Source: UBA6107 sp034430175 (GTDB lineage: Bacteria > Chloroflexota > Anaerolineae > Anaerolineales > Anaerolineaceae). Taken from it: a DNA stretch of 64,000 bases. The translations under genes and the position numbers were made by a program. The stretch lies in assembly GCA_034430175.1 (NCBI GenBank), contig DAOUFI010000022.1, positions 1 through 64,000 on the forward strand. Reading direction: 5' to 3'. Numbering within the stretch: position 1 is the first letter of the stretch; every line of letters begins with the position of its first letter. Below are positions 50,180 through 60,267 of this stretch, piece after piece. The notes beneath the pieces were generated by a model. It saw nothing but the letters and a program-made list of their open reading frames with translations, ran no database searches and was not told the DNA's origin.

Positions 50180-50259
50180 GGGTTAAGTGTAGAGGGGGAG
50201 AGGAAAAATGTCAAACATAAAACCGGATATGAAAGCATATCCGGTCTGATTTATTGAAA

Positions 50260-50607
50260 TCAAGCTTTTCCGTAATTCTCGATGATACGCTGAAAAATGA
50301 CCTGATCTTCTGGGGCGATGCTCAGGATTTGAAAACCGTGGACGTATTCATTTGGCAAGATGGGGTCACCGTGGCTCCAGACTGACTTGGCTTGAATAAT
50401 GATATACGGCCGGCTGGAGATGTCTGAGGTCAGGTCCAAACGTAGCGAATAGCTGACGTTCGGGCGGATCGGTTTGGGGCTTTCCAGCTTGAAACCCTGG
50501 AGACTCACGTCAGAAAGGTAACCAACACATTCCTGATTACTCGTGTCCACCATCGGCATGTAATATCCAAATTTGCGACGTTTTTCCCTTCTTCGTTCAT
50601 TTTCCAT
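50260..50607 (-). CDS. PilZ-domain protein
   Basis: 115 residues, a single PilZ domain. The c-di-GMP-binding motifs are present: RRREKRRKF at the N-terminus (R-x-x-x-R) and, as the D/N-x-S-x-x-G equivalent, LSDVSLQGFKLES. It may act as a stand-alone c-di-GMP receptor. AGGTGATT lies before the ATG. Not linked to any cyclase or phosphodiesterase gene here. Confidence 0.88.
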   Translation of the reverse strand: MENERRREKRRKFGYYMPMVDTSNQECVGYLSDVSLQGFKLESPKPIRPNVSYSLRLDLTSDISSRPYIIIQAKSVWSHGDPILPNEYVHGFQILSIAPEDQVIFQRIIENYGKA

Positions 50608-50730
50608 GGAATCACCTTTTTGATGTGAGGATAGTGATATCTACCAGTAATGAACAGGCTGAAAGAGTCAATTTATTTATGTAAATAGTTTATGGGAAGA
50701 ATTATCAAAAGTCAACCGGTTTTTTTGAAA

Positions 50731-51942
50731 TCAGGGTCGAGATTCAGACAGTGGTGTTTTTTCGTGACGGACCACCTTGAAATAGATGATCGCAACAGCG
50801 ATGATGTATCCCACCATCGCGTTCACGAATAACCAGTAGGGCCCGACGAGATCGAACAACTTACCGCTGATTGGTGATGCAATCATATTGACGATACTGC
50901 TGATGGTGACTGAGAACAGCGCCAGGATGGTAGCGATCTGCTGGCCCGGCGCGCGCTCAACGACGAAGTAGGTACATGAGACGGCGTACAGGCTGAAACC
51001 AATGGCGTTAATGAAGCGGAAGATGAAAAAGCTCGGGATTGATGGGTGGATCACGATGATCGAAAAACCAAGCGCGTAAAAGATAAAGGAAAAGATCAGA
51101 GTAATGGTCGAGCCCTTGCGGCGTTGCACCCGATCGGCTAAAAGCATCATCGGAATTTCGATCAGAGCGCCAAATGTACCCAATTGGCCGATCAGCGACT
51201 CAGACGCGCCTAAGCGCTGCATATAAACGGATTCAAAGGTGACGCCATTCGCCAGGATCGAGATGACGATCACCACCACCGTGTACGCCATCAGTTCACT
51301 GTTTTTGGTGATCTCAACAAATACCTGACGCATGGAGATCTTGGGTTGAACCGGGGTGGACTGGGGGGACTTACTGGCTTGTTTGGGTGTGCGAATGGTA
51401 AAGAGGATAATGGCACTGATGACGTTCAGAACGGCAAAACCAATGAACCCAGTCGCCAAGCTGGTCTGCTGAATGAGGTATCCACTGACCGCGGCGGTGA
51501 TGGAGTAACCGATCGACCCTACCATACGGATGCTGCCGTAGCCGGCACCCACTTCACCGGCAGCAGCCAGCGCCTGGGTCTGTGACTGCGGGTTGATACC
51601 GGAACTAACCAGAGCGTTGAAAGCGATGATGATCGCCATATAAAGGAAAGCCTGCTGTAGGCTGAGGAGGTAATAAGCCAGACTGTTGAGGCAGAGCGCG
51701 ATCTGCAGTACCACGCGCGGACGGCGGGCAACGTCGTTCAACCTGCCCCAGACTGGGGCGGAGAGGAAGCCAACCAGCGCGCTGATGGTGCCCAGAAGAC
51801 CGATCTGGGTTCCCGTCAGGCCATTTTGAATGTAAAAAAGATTAACGAAAGGACTGACCGCCCCCATGGCTCCGAAATAGAAAAAATAATAGACGCGAAT
51901 CAGCAGCAGGTTTCGTATACTGGCTTTTTGAGTGATTTCCAC
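50731..51942 (-). CDS. MFS transporter (MFS_1-like / nucleoside symporter-like)
   Basis: 403 residues with about 12 membrane helices in two halves. The loop 2-3 motif is PVWGRLNDVARRPRVVL (motif A type) and the second-half equivalent LLADRVQRRKGSTITL. It resembles the MFS_1_like group that includes LacY- and NupG-like proteins, so a sugar or nucleoside substrate is possible. Monocistronic; the 268 nt before the divergent DUF362 gene hold no gene. Confidence 0.85.
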   Translation of the reverse strand: MEITQKASIRNLLLIRVYYFFYFGAMGAVSPFVNLFYIQNGLTGTQIGLLGTISALVGFLSAPVWGRLNDVARRPRVVLQIALCLNSLAYYLLSLQQAFLYMAIIIAFNALVSSGINPQSQTQALAAAGEVGAGYGSIRMVGSIGYSITAAVSGYLIQQTSLATGFIGFAVLNVISAIILFTIRTPKQASKSPQSTPVQPKISMRQVFVEITKNSELMAYTVVVIVISILANGVTFESVYMQRLGASESLIGQLGTFGALIEIPMMLLADRVQRRKGSTITLIFSFIFYALGFSIIVIHPSIPSFFIFRFINAIGFSLYAVSCTYFVVERAPGQQIATILALFSVTISSIVNMIASPISGKLFDLVGPYWLFVNAMVGYIIAVAIIYFKVVRHEKTPLSESRP

Positions 51943-52210
51943 AATTAATAACGCCTACATAGAATTATCGACAACAGCCGCAATTATACCTGCCGATTTG
52001 TCCTCCGAAGGTTTAATTAATGAAACCCTAACAAAACGAGGAGCATCCTCCGGGTAAATGGGTGATTTTGGTAACAACAGATGGATAAATTAACAAGGAC
52101 GCAAGGACAAATGCAGGGTTGATCATTTTCGGGTAGAATTCAGAAATACTTAGATACCGTTGTTTTGCAGGTATTCCGCGGCAACGGGTTGAAAAGGATT
52201 CTCATCGATT

Positions 52211-53302
52211 ATGAAGAAATCACGAGTTGCAATACTGCGGACCACCCCCGAAACCGTTTTGAAGGATTACGGCCGGTTGTGCGAACTGGCAGGGATCAAG
52301 GAAGCGTTGGATCCCTCCGCCAAGACCATCCTCAAGGATAACATCAGTTGGCATCTGATGTATCCCAGCTCGAACACCACACCCTGGCAGCTTGAGGGGA
52401 CGATCATGGCAATGAAGGAGAATGGCTTCAACGACCTGGTAAACGTCCACAACAAAACCGTGGTCACGATTGCCGACCTGGGCGACCGGTATAACAAGTT
52501 CGGGCCGGTGCTGGAGAAATACGGCATCCCCAAGAAATATAACTTCAAGCCCGAAGACATGACCTGGGTGGAGTACAAGCCCAAGGCCAAAATGGCAGTG
52601 CTGGACAAGATTTTCCCTGAAGGCATATTCCTACCGGATTACTTCTTTGGGAAGAACATCGTGCATCTGCCCACCATGAAGACCCACAGCTACACCACGA
52701 CCACCGGTGCGATGAAGAACGCTTTCGGCGGGCTGCTGAATGTGAACCGCCATTACACCCACACCTGGATCCACGATACGCTGTGTGACCTGCTGGCTAT
52801 TCAGAAGGAGATTCACACCGGGCTGTTCGCCACCATGGACGGCACGACGGCGGGCAGCGGACCCGGCCCGCGCACCCTGATGCCGCACAAGAAGGACGTC
52901 ATTTTGGCGTCGGCGGACCAGGTGGCCATCGACGCGGTGGCCGCACGCATCATGGGCTTCGACCCGATGAAGATCGATTACATCGCCCATGCCACCGAAC
53001 GCGGTCTGGGTCAGGGCAACCCTGCGGAGATCGAGATCGTGGGCATGCCCGAAGTGGCGGACGAGCGCTGGAACTTCAAAGTCGGCGTCAACCTGGGGAC
53101 GGGCACCGGAATGCTGCTGTGGCGCTCACCGCTGAAGATCTTCCAGAAACTGCTATTCCACACCCCGCTGGTCAAGATGTTCATTTTCGCCAGCGAGTAT
53201 TACCACGACCACTATTGGTACCCAAAGAATGGAAAGAAAGTGGTGGATGAGTGGCTGGAGGAAAGTCCGTGGGGGCAGCTCTTCCAGCAATATCCGGGAT
53301 AA
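52211..53302 (+). CDS. DUF362 domain-containing protein
   Basis: 363 residues. The DUF362 pattern is clear: an N-terminal ILKDNISWH (here in place of the usual K-x-N), the central HLPTMKTHSYTTTTGAMKNAFGG block with the K-T-H and K-N-x-x-G motifs, and DQVAIDAVAARIMGFDP. Many DUF362 proteins carry extra 4Fe-4S clusters; none is present here. Homologues are suspected iron-sulfur or flavin-associated proteins; biochemical role unknown. It ends at a strong terminator and stands alone. Confidence 0.85.
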   Translation: MKKSRVAILRTTPETVLKDYGRLCELAGIKEALDPSAKTILKDNISWHLMYPSSNTTPWQLEGTIMAMKENGFNDLVNVHNKTVVTIADLGDRYNKFGPVLEKYGIPKKYNFKPEDMTWVEYKPKAKMAVLDKIFPEGIFLPDYFFGKNIVHLPTMKTHSYTTTTGAMKNAFGGLLNVNRHYTHTWIHDTLCDLLAIQKEIHTGLFATMDGTTAGSGPGPRTLMPHKKDVILASADQVAIDAVAARIMGFDPMKIDYIAHATERGLGQGNPAEIEIVGMPEVADERWNFKVGVNLGTGTGMLLWRSPLKIFQKLLFHTPLVKMFIFASEYYHDHYWYPKNGKKVVDEWLEESPWGQLFQQYPG

Positions 53303-53320
53303 CCCAAAATGAATGAATCG

Positions 53321-53350
53321 ACTCTGCGCCATACAAGCGCAGAGTTTTTC
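53321..53350 (+). terminator. Terminator after the DUF362 gene
   Basis: ACTCTGCGC and GCGCAGAGT form a perfect 9-bp stem with a 7-nt loop, followed by TTTTC. Confidence 0.85.
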
Positions 53351-53457
53351 TTTATCGATGAGGAAGAAACCGAAGGAGAAGGTTAATTGACGCGCTTTAT
53401 TGCGGGTTCGCATGAAATCATGTAGTATCTAGAGAATATTATTCATTGTGAGGTACC

Positions 53458-55194
53458 ATGTCTACCTTCCAAATCCAGGGAAATGAATTTTTGCTTGATG
53501 GGCAGTCCTTTCGCATCATTTCAGGGGCGATGCACTATTTCCGCATACCGCGGGAGTATTGGGACGATCGATTTGAAAAAGCGCGATTGATGGGGCTGAA
53601 CACGATCGAGACCTATGCGGCCTGGAACCTGCACGAACCGAAACCGGGGGAGTTTCACTTCGAGGGTAATTTGGACGTGGCGGCGTACATCCAAGCTGCC
53701 GCGGCGCACGGGCTGAAGGTGATCTTCCGCCCCGGACCGTACATTTGCTCGGAGTGGGATTTTGGCGGGCTGCCGGCCTGGCTGCTCAAAGACAGGAACA
53801 TGCGCGTACGTTGTTCCTACCCTCCCTATATGGAGGCGGTCGAGCGTTACTTCAAGACGATCCTGGCGCGGGTGGCTCCGCTACAGATCTCGCACGGTGG
53901 GCCGATCCTGATGGTACAGGTGGAAAACGAATACGGCAGTTACGGCGACGATAAAACCTACCTGGGCGCTCTTCGCGACCTGTTGAGGGGAAACGGCATC
54001 GATGTACCGCTGTTCACCTCGGACGGCGAGATCGGCACGCACCTGAAAGCCGGCACGCTCGAAGGCGTCCATGCCACCGTCAATTTTGGCGGAGCGCCGG
54101 AGGAACGTTTCAAAGCGCTACGCCAGCACCAACCGGTGGGGCCGCTGATGTGCACCGAGTTCTGGGATGGCTGGTTCGATTACTGGGGCATCTGGCACCA
54201 GACTCGATCTCCGCGGGCCAACGCGCGCAACCTGGATCGCATCCTTAAAGCAGGAGCTTCGGTCAACCTGTATATGTGGCACGGCGGCACTAATTTCGGC
54301 TTCATGAGCGGCGCCAATTTCTCCTTTGGCAAGTACCTGCCCATGGTCAGTTCCTACGATTACGATGCCCCGCTTTCAGAATCGGGTGAGTTGACGAAAA
54401 AGTATCACACGCTGCGAAAGGTGATCGGACGCTACACCCAATTACCGCAAGAACCACTGCCGTCTCCAGCTCCAAGGCTGGCACTGGCTCCGGTGAAGAT
54501 CCTTGAGGGAGCATTGCTATGGCAATCACTGCCGCTGCTGTCCAGCCCGGTCAAAACGGTGGCGCCCGAACCAATGGAATCGCTGGGGCAGAATTACGGA
54601 TTCATCCTCTACTGCAAGCAGATGGCTGGACCGCAGAAAGGGAAATTGACCATTGCCGGCTTGCGTGACCGCGCGCAGGTTTTCCTGGACGGGAAACCGC
54701 TGGGTATTTTCGAACGTAACCTGCCGGGGAGATCGATTCGAATTAATGTGCCAGGGAGCAGTGGAAGATTGGATATCCTGGTGGAGAACATGGGCCGGGT
54801 GAATTTCGGCTCCGCGCTGATGGACCGCAAAGGGATCCTTGATGGCGTTTTCTTCAACGGCAGCCAGCTCTTCGAATGGGAGACTTTCTGCCTGCCGCTT
54901 GACGACCTGTCCAAAGTCCAATTCGCAACAGTGAACCAACCGATCCATGCTCCGGCATTTTACCGGGCTCAGTTCGAGGTGGATCGCCCCATGGATACCT
55001 TCCTGGCTCTGCCGGGATGGACAAAGGGGATCGCCTGGGTGAACGGCTTCAACCTGGGGCGGTATTGGAGGATCGGTCCGCAGCGCTCGCTCTACGTCCC
55101 CGCGTCGTTGTTGAGAACCGGCGCCAACGAACTGGTGATCTTTGAACTGCACCAAACGAAGAAACTGCAAGCTCTATTCCGATCGAAACCATAA
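53458..55194 (+). CDS. Glycoside hydrolase family 35 beta-galactosidase
   Basis: 578 residues. The GH35 barrel (about 1-320) begins FLLDGQSFRIISGAMHYFRIPREYW. The acid/base Glu is E158 in VENEYGSYG and the nucleophile E234 in MCTEFWDGWF. Further marks are YMWHGGTNFGF and SYDYDAPLSESG. Two jelly-roll beta domains fill about 380-578. No signal peptide, so it is intracellular and acts on imported galactosides. It starts an operon with the GH31 gene 15 nt downstream. Confidence 0.95.
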   Translation: MSTFQIQGNEFLLDGQSFRIISGAMHYFRIPREYWDDRFEKARLMGLNTIETYAAWNLHEPKPGEFHFEGNLDVAAYIQAAAAHGLKVIFRPGPYICSEWDFGGLPAWLLKDRNMRVRCSYPPYMEAVERYFKTILARVAPLQISHGGPILMVQVENEYGSYGDDKTYLGALRDLLRGNGIDVPLFTSDGEIGTHLKAGTLEGVHATVNFGGAPEERFKALRQHQPVGPLMCTEFWDGWFDYWGIWHQTRSPRANARNLDRILKAGASVNLYMWHGGTNFGFMSGANFSFGKYLPMVSSYDYDAPLSESGELTKKYHTLRKVIGRYTQLPQEPLPSPAPRLALAPVKILEGALLWQSLPLLSSPVKTVAPEPMESLGQNYGFILYCKQMAGPQKGKLTIAGLRDRAQVFLDGKPLGIFERNLPGRSIRINVPGSSGRLDILVENMGRVNFGSALMDRKGILDGVFFNGSQLFEWETFCLPLDDLSKVQFATVNQPIHAPAFYRAQFEVDRPMDTFLALPGWTKGIAWVNGFNLGRYWRIGPQRSLYVPASLLRTGANELVIFELHQTKKLQALFRSKP

Positions 55195-55209
55195 CCGGGA
55201 GATATCGAC

Positions 55210-57435
55210 ATGTCACTGCCACCCGTTCCTGAATTTCACCCGATTGCCAATCCCGACGCTGTTGTTTGCTCGGGACCGGTTCGCTTTACAGTGATCACCG
55301 ACCGTCTGATCCGCATTGAGTACGATAGAAAGGGTAATTTCGAAGACAGACCCTCTCAAGCCTTCTGGTACCGCCAGCAACCGGTGCCAGCGTTTACGCA
55401 GAAGGTTACGGCTGAAGGTATCGAGATCAAAACTGATTATTTATATTTGCATTATGTGGCTCATCCACGGGGATTTAAACGCGAGACTTTATGGATCGAG
55501 CTCAAACACAGCGGGTTGATCTGGCATTACGGTGACAGCCAGAAAGACAACCTGAAGGGGACGGCACGCACGCTCGACGGGGATGCTGGTAATACACGCC
55601 TGGACAAGGGGTTGCTTTCACGTGCTGGTTGGGTGGTGGTGGATGATTCAACCACCCCGGTATTCAACGCGAATGGTTGGATGACTGTCAGGGACGATAA
55701 TGCACCCCGATCATTATTCGGACGGGGAAAGAGTAAAACCAGCGATCTGTATTTCTTTGGGTACGCCGACGATTACCGGGCCTGCCTGCGTGATTTCACC
55801 CGGGTGGCTGGAGCGATCCCGATGGTCCCTCGCTACATCTTGGGCAATTGGTGGAGCCGCTACTGGGAGTACAGCCAGGAGGATATCAAATCGCTGATGC
55901 AGGATTTTCAGGCGCATGAAGTACCGCTATCGATTTGCATCATCGATATGGATTGGCACATCACCAAGACCGGAAACCGCTCCGATGGTTGGACAGGGTA
56001 CACCTGGAACCGCAAGCTTTTCCCCGATCCACCCGCGCTGATCCTTTGGCTGCACGAACAGGGCCTAAAGACCGCGTTGAACCTGCATCCAGCCAACGGT
56101 GTGTACCCACACGAGGCGCAATATCCCGAACTGGCACAATGGATGGAGATCGATCCAGCTAGCAAAAAGCCCATCCCATTCGACATTGCCGATCCACACT
56201 TTGCGGAAGGTTACTTCGACATTCTCCACCATCCCTACGAAGAATCCGGGGATTACGGGCATCCATCCGATAAGAAAATCAATGAAGGAGTCGATTTTTG
56301 GTGGATGGATTACCAGCAGAAACGAACCAGCAGCATCCCTGGGCTGGACCCGCTGTGGTGGCTCAACCATTTGCATTTCCAGGATTTGGGACGGGATGGG
56401 AGGAAGCGTCCTTTTGTGTTCTCACGCTGGGGTGGGCTGGGGAACCACCGTTACCCGATCGGGTTCAGCGGCGACACGTTTGTCCAGTGGCGCACGCTGG
56501 CTTATCAACCGTATTTCACGGCGACAGCAGCAAATGTTGCTTACGGTTGGTGGAGTCACGACCTGGGGGGACATATGTTCAAAGACCTGACCCCTGAACT
56601 TTACCTGCGCTGGGTTCAATTCGGCGTCTTCAGTCCGATCTTCAGGGTGCATTCCACCAAGCGGGCAGAGCTGGAACGGCGTCCGTGGTTGAAACCAGAG
56701 CGCTACTTCAAAGCGGCGCGGACAGCCATGCAGCTCAGGCACGCGTTGATTCCGTACATTTACAGCATGGCGTGGCGTGCGCACCAGACTGGAATTAGTT
56801 TGGTGACGCCGATGTATTACGGTCACATGACCGAACCTGAAGCTTATCGGGCAAAGGATCAATATTTCTTTGGCAGTGAGTTGTTCGCCGCGCCAATCAC
56901 CTCTGCGGCTCCGGCAGGCTCATCGCGGGCTGAGAAACAAGTCTGGTTCCCGGCAGGGAAGTGGACCAATTTCTTCGATGGCGCGAACTTCGAGGGGAAT
57001 CGCTGGCACAAGATCACGGCGGATTTGGAAGATGTTCCCGTCTTTGCCAGGGCAGGAGCCATTGTCCCACTGGGTCCGATGGTCGGTTGGGGCGGAATCG
57101 ATAATCCGGGTACGCTGGATTTATACGTCTTCCCCGGAGAGGATAACTGTTTTGAGTTGTATGAAGACGATGGCACGACAACGGATTATATCCACGGAAA
57201 ATTCGCCATTACCCGTTTCGCGCTAAAAGGAAATGAGTTTATCATCCACGCGACAGAAGGAGATCGAAATCTGGTTCCAGTGAAACGGGTTTACCGAATC
57301 CACGTGCGCGGGGTGGAGGAGGATTTCAAGTTCTCACAGCCTGGAAGTTATGACACGAAAACGCGCACATACTCCCTGGAACCTTTTACGATTTCACCTG
57401 CCCAGGAGAAGACGATCGTTTTTGAAAAACTGTGA
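55210..57435 (+). CDS. Glycoside hydrolase family 31 alpha-glycosidase
   Basis: 741 residues. N-terminal beta-sandwich to about 200; catalytic barrel with IIDMDWH near 245. The nucleophile is D367 in FWWMDYQQ and the acid/base D422 in GFSGDTFVQW. C-terminal beta domains contain LYVFPGEDNCFELYEDDGTT. The W-M-D-Y-Q-Q nucleophile motif departs from the usual W-x-D-M-N-E of alpha-glucosidases, so the exact sugar, glucose, xylose or other, is open. Cytoplasmic, with no signal peptide. GGGAG lies 7 nt before the ATG. The pairing with a beta-galactosidase suggests breakdown of a mixed-linkage oligosaccharide. Confidence 0.93.
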   Translation: MSLPPVPEFHPIANPDAVVCSGPVRFTVITDRLIRIEYDRKGNFEDRPSQAFWYRQQPVPAFTQKVTAEGIEIKTDYLYLHYVAHPRGFKRETLWIELKHSGLIWHYGDSQKDNLKGTARTLDGDAGNTRLDKGLLSRAGWVVVDDSTTPVFNANGWMTVRDDNAPRSLFGRGKSKTSDLYFFGYADDYRACLRDFTRVAGAIPMVPRYILGNWWSRYWEYSQEDIKSLMQDFQAHEVPLSICIIDMDWHITKTGNRSDGWTGYTWNRKLFPDPPALILWLHEQGLKTALNLHPANGVYPHEAQYPELAQWMEIDPASKKPIPFDIADPHFAEGYFDILHHPYEESGDYGHPSDKKINEGVDFWWMDYQQKRTSSIPGLDPLWWLNHLHFQDLGRDGRKRPFVFSRWGGLGNHRYPIGFSGDTFVQWRTLAYQPYFTATAANVAYGWWSHDLGGHMFKDLTPELYLRWVQFGVFSPIFRVHSTKRAELERRPWLKPERYFKAARTAMQLRHALIPYIYSMAWRAHQTGISLVTPMYYGHMTEPEAYRAKDQYFFGSELFAAPITSAAPAGSSRAEKQVWFPAGKWTNFFDGANFEGNRWHKITADLEDVPVFARAGAIVPLGPMVGWGGIDNPGTLDLYVFPGEDNCFELYEDDGTTTDYIHGKFAITRFALKGNEFIIHATEGDRNLVPVKRVYRIHVRGVEEDFKFSQPGSYDTKTRTYSLEPFTISPAQEKTIVFEKL

Positions 57436-57529
57436 TTTTTTTTAGAACGGATAAGATCGTCTCAGCGCGTCAGAGATAAAAACGCGCGGTATTCGATTCA
57501 TGCCTCGCGTGACTTTTTTTAAATTTAGG

Positions 57530-58435
57530 TCAAAATACCTTCGTCCAGCATTCAGATGTGAATACTTTTTTGAATCCCAGCGACTGGTAAAAAAGCTGAT
57601 CCGAACCAACATAAGCCACGTCAGCACCAAGCAAAGCGCAGCGACGTAATGCTTCCAGGACGGCTGCCCTTCCAAGGCCGAGACGGCGATAATCCGGGTC
57701 AGTGGCGACAGGTTCGACGTAAGCGTAATGATTGACAGGTTCGTAAAAGGTTCCACAAAAAGCGACAAAATCATCTTTGGGTGAAACCACCGCAATCTTG
57801 AGATCACGTTTTGCTTTAGGGGTTTCAAACATCCTTCGGCGACTCTCCAATTCAGCCTCGTCACATGGAGGTTCTCCTTCATGATCAAAGCCGCGCCAGA
57901 GCACCCGATTTACCTTGCTCCAATCACTGCTTTCCTTCAGATCCGTAATTCGATAACCTTTCGGTAGTTCGATTGGCTGGATGGAAGGGTAAATGGGAAG
58001 CGAAAATATCGGACGGTGTTCAGATTTATCGATGGAATATCCTTGTACGTCTATATGGCGCACGAAATCTGGCGCATTGTCATTCACGAAAGCGTGAAGG
58101 ACCCGCTTACCGGTTTCTTGTAAGATCGCTGATAGATTTCGTTCGGCATAATCGAGCATTTCAGGGAATAAAAACTTGTGGTCCAGATCGAACTGAAAAA
58201 ATGCTTCACCAAGGGTGCATTCGAAGTGAGTCAACGCTACGATTTTTCCATCGTCTTCCCAAATTCGGATCAAAGGTAAAAGGGATTGATCTAAATAAGG
58301 GTGGTAATACATGTATTCCCAGGCAGGTTCCAACCAATTGCCGTCTTGATTACCTTCGATATGGTTATCAATCAAAAATTGACTGATAAGGTTGTAATCG
58401 CAAGATGGGTTATATTGACGAGATGTGACCGACAT
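57530..58435 (-). CDS. GNAT-family N-acetyltransferase
   Basis: 301 residues with two GNAT-like halves. The C-terminal one (about 210-295) carries the acetyl-CoA loop DPDYRRLGLGRAAVLEAL (R-x-x-G-x-G-x-A). The late LFYQSLGFKKVF is the usual beta-6/7 motif. The N-terminal half is degenerate. Substrate unknown. It reads away from the following MFS gene across a 189-bp divergent region; the two may be coregulated. Confidence 0.85.
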   Translation of the reverse strand: MSVTSRQYNPSCDYNLISQFLIDNHIEGNQDGNWLEPAWEYMYYHPYLDQSLLPLIRIWEDDGKIVALTHFECTLGEAFFQFDLDHKFLFPEMLDYAERNLSAILQETGKRVLHAFVNDNAPDFVRHIDVQGYSIDKSEHRPIFSLPIYPSIQPIELPKGYRITDLKESSDWSKVNRVLWRGFDHEGEPPCDEAELESRRRMFETPKAKRDLKIAVVSPKDDFVAFCGTFYEPVNHYAYVEPVATDPDYRRLGLGRAAVLEALRRCALLGADVAYVGSDQLFYQSLGFKKVFTSECWTKVF

Positions 58436-58624
58436 AATTATTCTGTTTCACTCCATCAATCAATAATTCTATGATATAAAATTTTTTTCATTAATATTAA
58501 ACTATTTTCCCGTTATTTGCGCATATTTGGATATAATAATCATCTCTTCTTTGGGTTTTTCTTTGCAGGAATACAGCTTCTTTCCCTGCGTACGATCAAC
58601 GAAATTTCATAGATAAGGTATTTA

Positions 58625-59872
58625 ATGAAGAAGAACATTTTCTCCATGGTCAATGTCAATCTGCGCTGGTTTTTGCTGGGAATGATCCTGGCGAATATTG
58701 CGGGGGAGATGTTGAACAGTATGTTGTCCTTGTATCTCATCAAACTGGGTGCTTCAGTGGCTCAGGTGGGTTTAGTGTATACGGTGGCTTCGTTGGTGCC
58801 AATCGTTTTACAGATCTTCGGCGGCTGGATGTCGGATACGGTCGGACGGCTGCGCGCGATCGCCATTGGCAGTGTGGTCACCGTTTTTGGTTATCTCATC
58901 TTCTTCGTTTCACCATCCTGGCAGTGGGTGATGGTCGGGTTGTGCGTGGAATTTGTTTCAAGCTCTTTCGTGGTGCCGAGTTTCAATGCCTACATCGCCG
59001 AACAATCTGACGAGGAAGTGCGTGGACGGGTTTTCGGCGTCATTCAAGGCATCTATATGGTGGTCACGGTCATCGGTCCGATCCTGGGCGGTATTTTAGC
59101 CTACCGGGTGAGTTTCAAAGCGATGCTGGTTGCAGCCTTCATCTTCTTCCTGCTGGCGACGCTGCTGCGCGTCTACATGGCGCTTTCCGAGCGTTTCAAA
59201 CCGGAACGGACACCGCAAAAGATCTCTTTTAAGGGTCTTAAAACCCAGTTGGTATCAATCTTTGGATTGCTTTTCGCCGGTGGCATTCTGACCTGGATTT
59301 GGGTGACAGATGGTCTGCTTGATACCTCGTTCAATTTAACATCTCAGCTCTTCCCGATCTATTTGTCGGATATTGGGCATCTGACGGTTGAGCAAATAGG
59401 ATTGTTCGGGTCGTTCTTTGGTGGCGCGTGTATCCTTGGCAATTTCATCGGTGGCTGGCTGACAGATAAATGGTCAGAGCGTACCATTCTAACGGGCGGC
59501 TTTGCCATGCTGGCTGCCAGTCTGGTTATGATGGTTACCGCTTCGTCTTATTTCGGTTTCCTGCTCTCACGAATCCTGATGGGTTTAGGAGATGGTGTAC
59601 TATCTCCAGCGTACAGTTCACTGATTTCAAGAGTGGTTCCGGAGGAGAAACGGGGATTGGCTTTTGGATTCTTTGGAACCTCGTTGGGAGTCCTATCACT
59701 CCCAATGCCTTGGATTGGTGGACAACTATGGGAAAAATTTAGTCCACAAACGCCATTCTGGATTACCGCAATTGCCTGTTTGATTGTCGTCCCGGTGGCA
59801 TGGTTTAAATTCAGACTGCCGAAAACAAGCTCGATTTCGGTTTCTGCAGAATCCAATCAGGTAAAAGATTAA
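58625..59872 (+). CDS. MFS transporter
   Basis: 415 residues and 12 predicted membrane helices. Motif A is GGWMSDTVGRLRAI in the first half and GGWLTDKWSERTIL in the second, both well formed. A central loop (about 192-210) is basic. A drug or metabolite efflux role is usual for this subgroup, but no substrate can be read. Good codon use and length indicate a functional gene. Confidence 0.87.
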   Translation: MKKNIFSMVNVNLRWFLLGMILANIAGEMLNSMLSLYLIKLGASVAQVGLVYTVASLVPIVLQIFGGWMSDTVGRLRAIAIGSVVTVFGYLIFFVSPSWQWVMVGLCVEFVSSSFVVPSFNAYIAEQSDEEVRGRVFGVIQGIYMVVTVIGPILGGILAYRVSFKAMLVAAFIFFLLATLLRVYMALSERFKPERTPQKISFKGLKTQLVSIFGLLFAGGILTWIWVTDGLLDTSFNLTSQLFPIYLSDIGHLTVEQIGLFGSFFGGACILGNFIGGWLTDKWSERTILTGGFAMLAASLVMMVTASSYFGFLLSRILMGLGDGVLSPAYSSLISRVVPEEKRGLAFGFFGTSLGVLSLPMPWIGGQLWEKFSPQTPFWITAIACLIVVPVAWFKFRLPKTSSISVSAESNQVKD

Positions 59873-60267
59873 GCAGGAACCATTCCAGTCCTGGCTTCGT
59901 CAAAGTATCAGGAATTCCTAATTAATTTCCTGAGGCAAAATTGAAACGAATCAGAGTGTATCTGATCGTTATCACTTTAATCCTTACCGCCCATTCGCCC
60001 GCTCCGAAAAAAATCTGGCACAATCCGCTAAAGGGTGGGAGAAGGTGAGCGATACCAGATAGGCTTCCATCTCTCAAATAGTGACTGGTAATTCAACTTT
60101 CTTGGTTGAGTCGCTGCTCATGAAAATTCGCATCTACAAACCTTTTAGTTTCGAGATCCTCTATAAATCTACTGGAACGGATCTTCCACTACGTAGGGTG
60201 CTGAACCCGGAAGAATAGATAATAACGGAGGAGATTTTTTCTCGCCCGTTTGCTCTCCATCCCTTCC
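59873..60267. other. Intergenic region without a convincing gene
   Basis: It contains a 7-bp hairpin (TCAGGAA / TTCCTGA, 59908-59933) just after the MFS gene that lacks a T run, and a small inverted repeat (ATCAGA / TCTGAT near 59950). A 32-codon frame at 60120-60218 has no ribosome site and no recognisable similarity. Confidence 0.5.

Noticed and set aside
57442..57888. 148-codon minus-strand frame inside the GNAT region
   Set aside because: Overlaps the acetyltransferase in another frame and lacks any recognisable domain.
60120..60218. 32-codon frame in the spacer after the MFS gene
   Set aside because: No Shine-Dalgarno, no operon context, no recognisable similarity.
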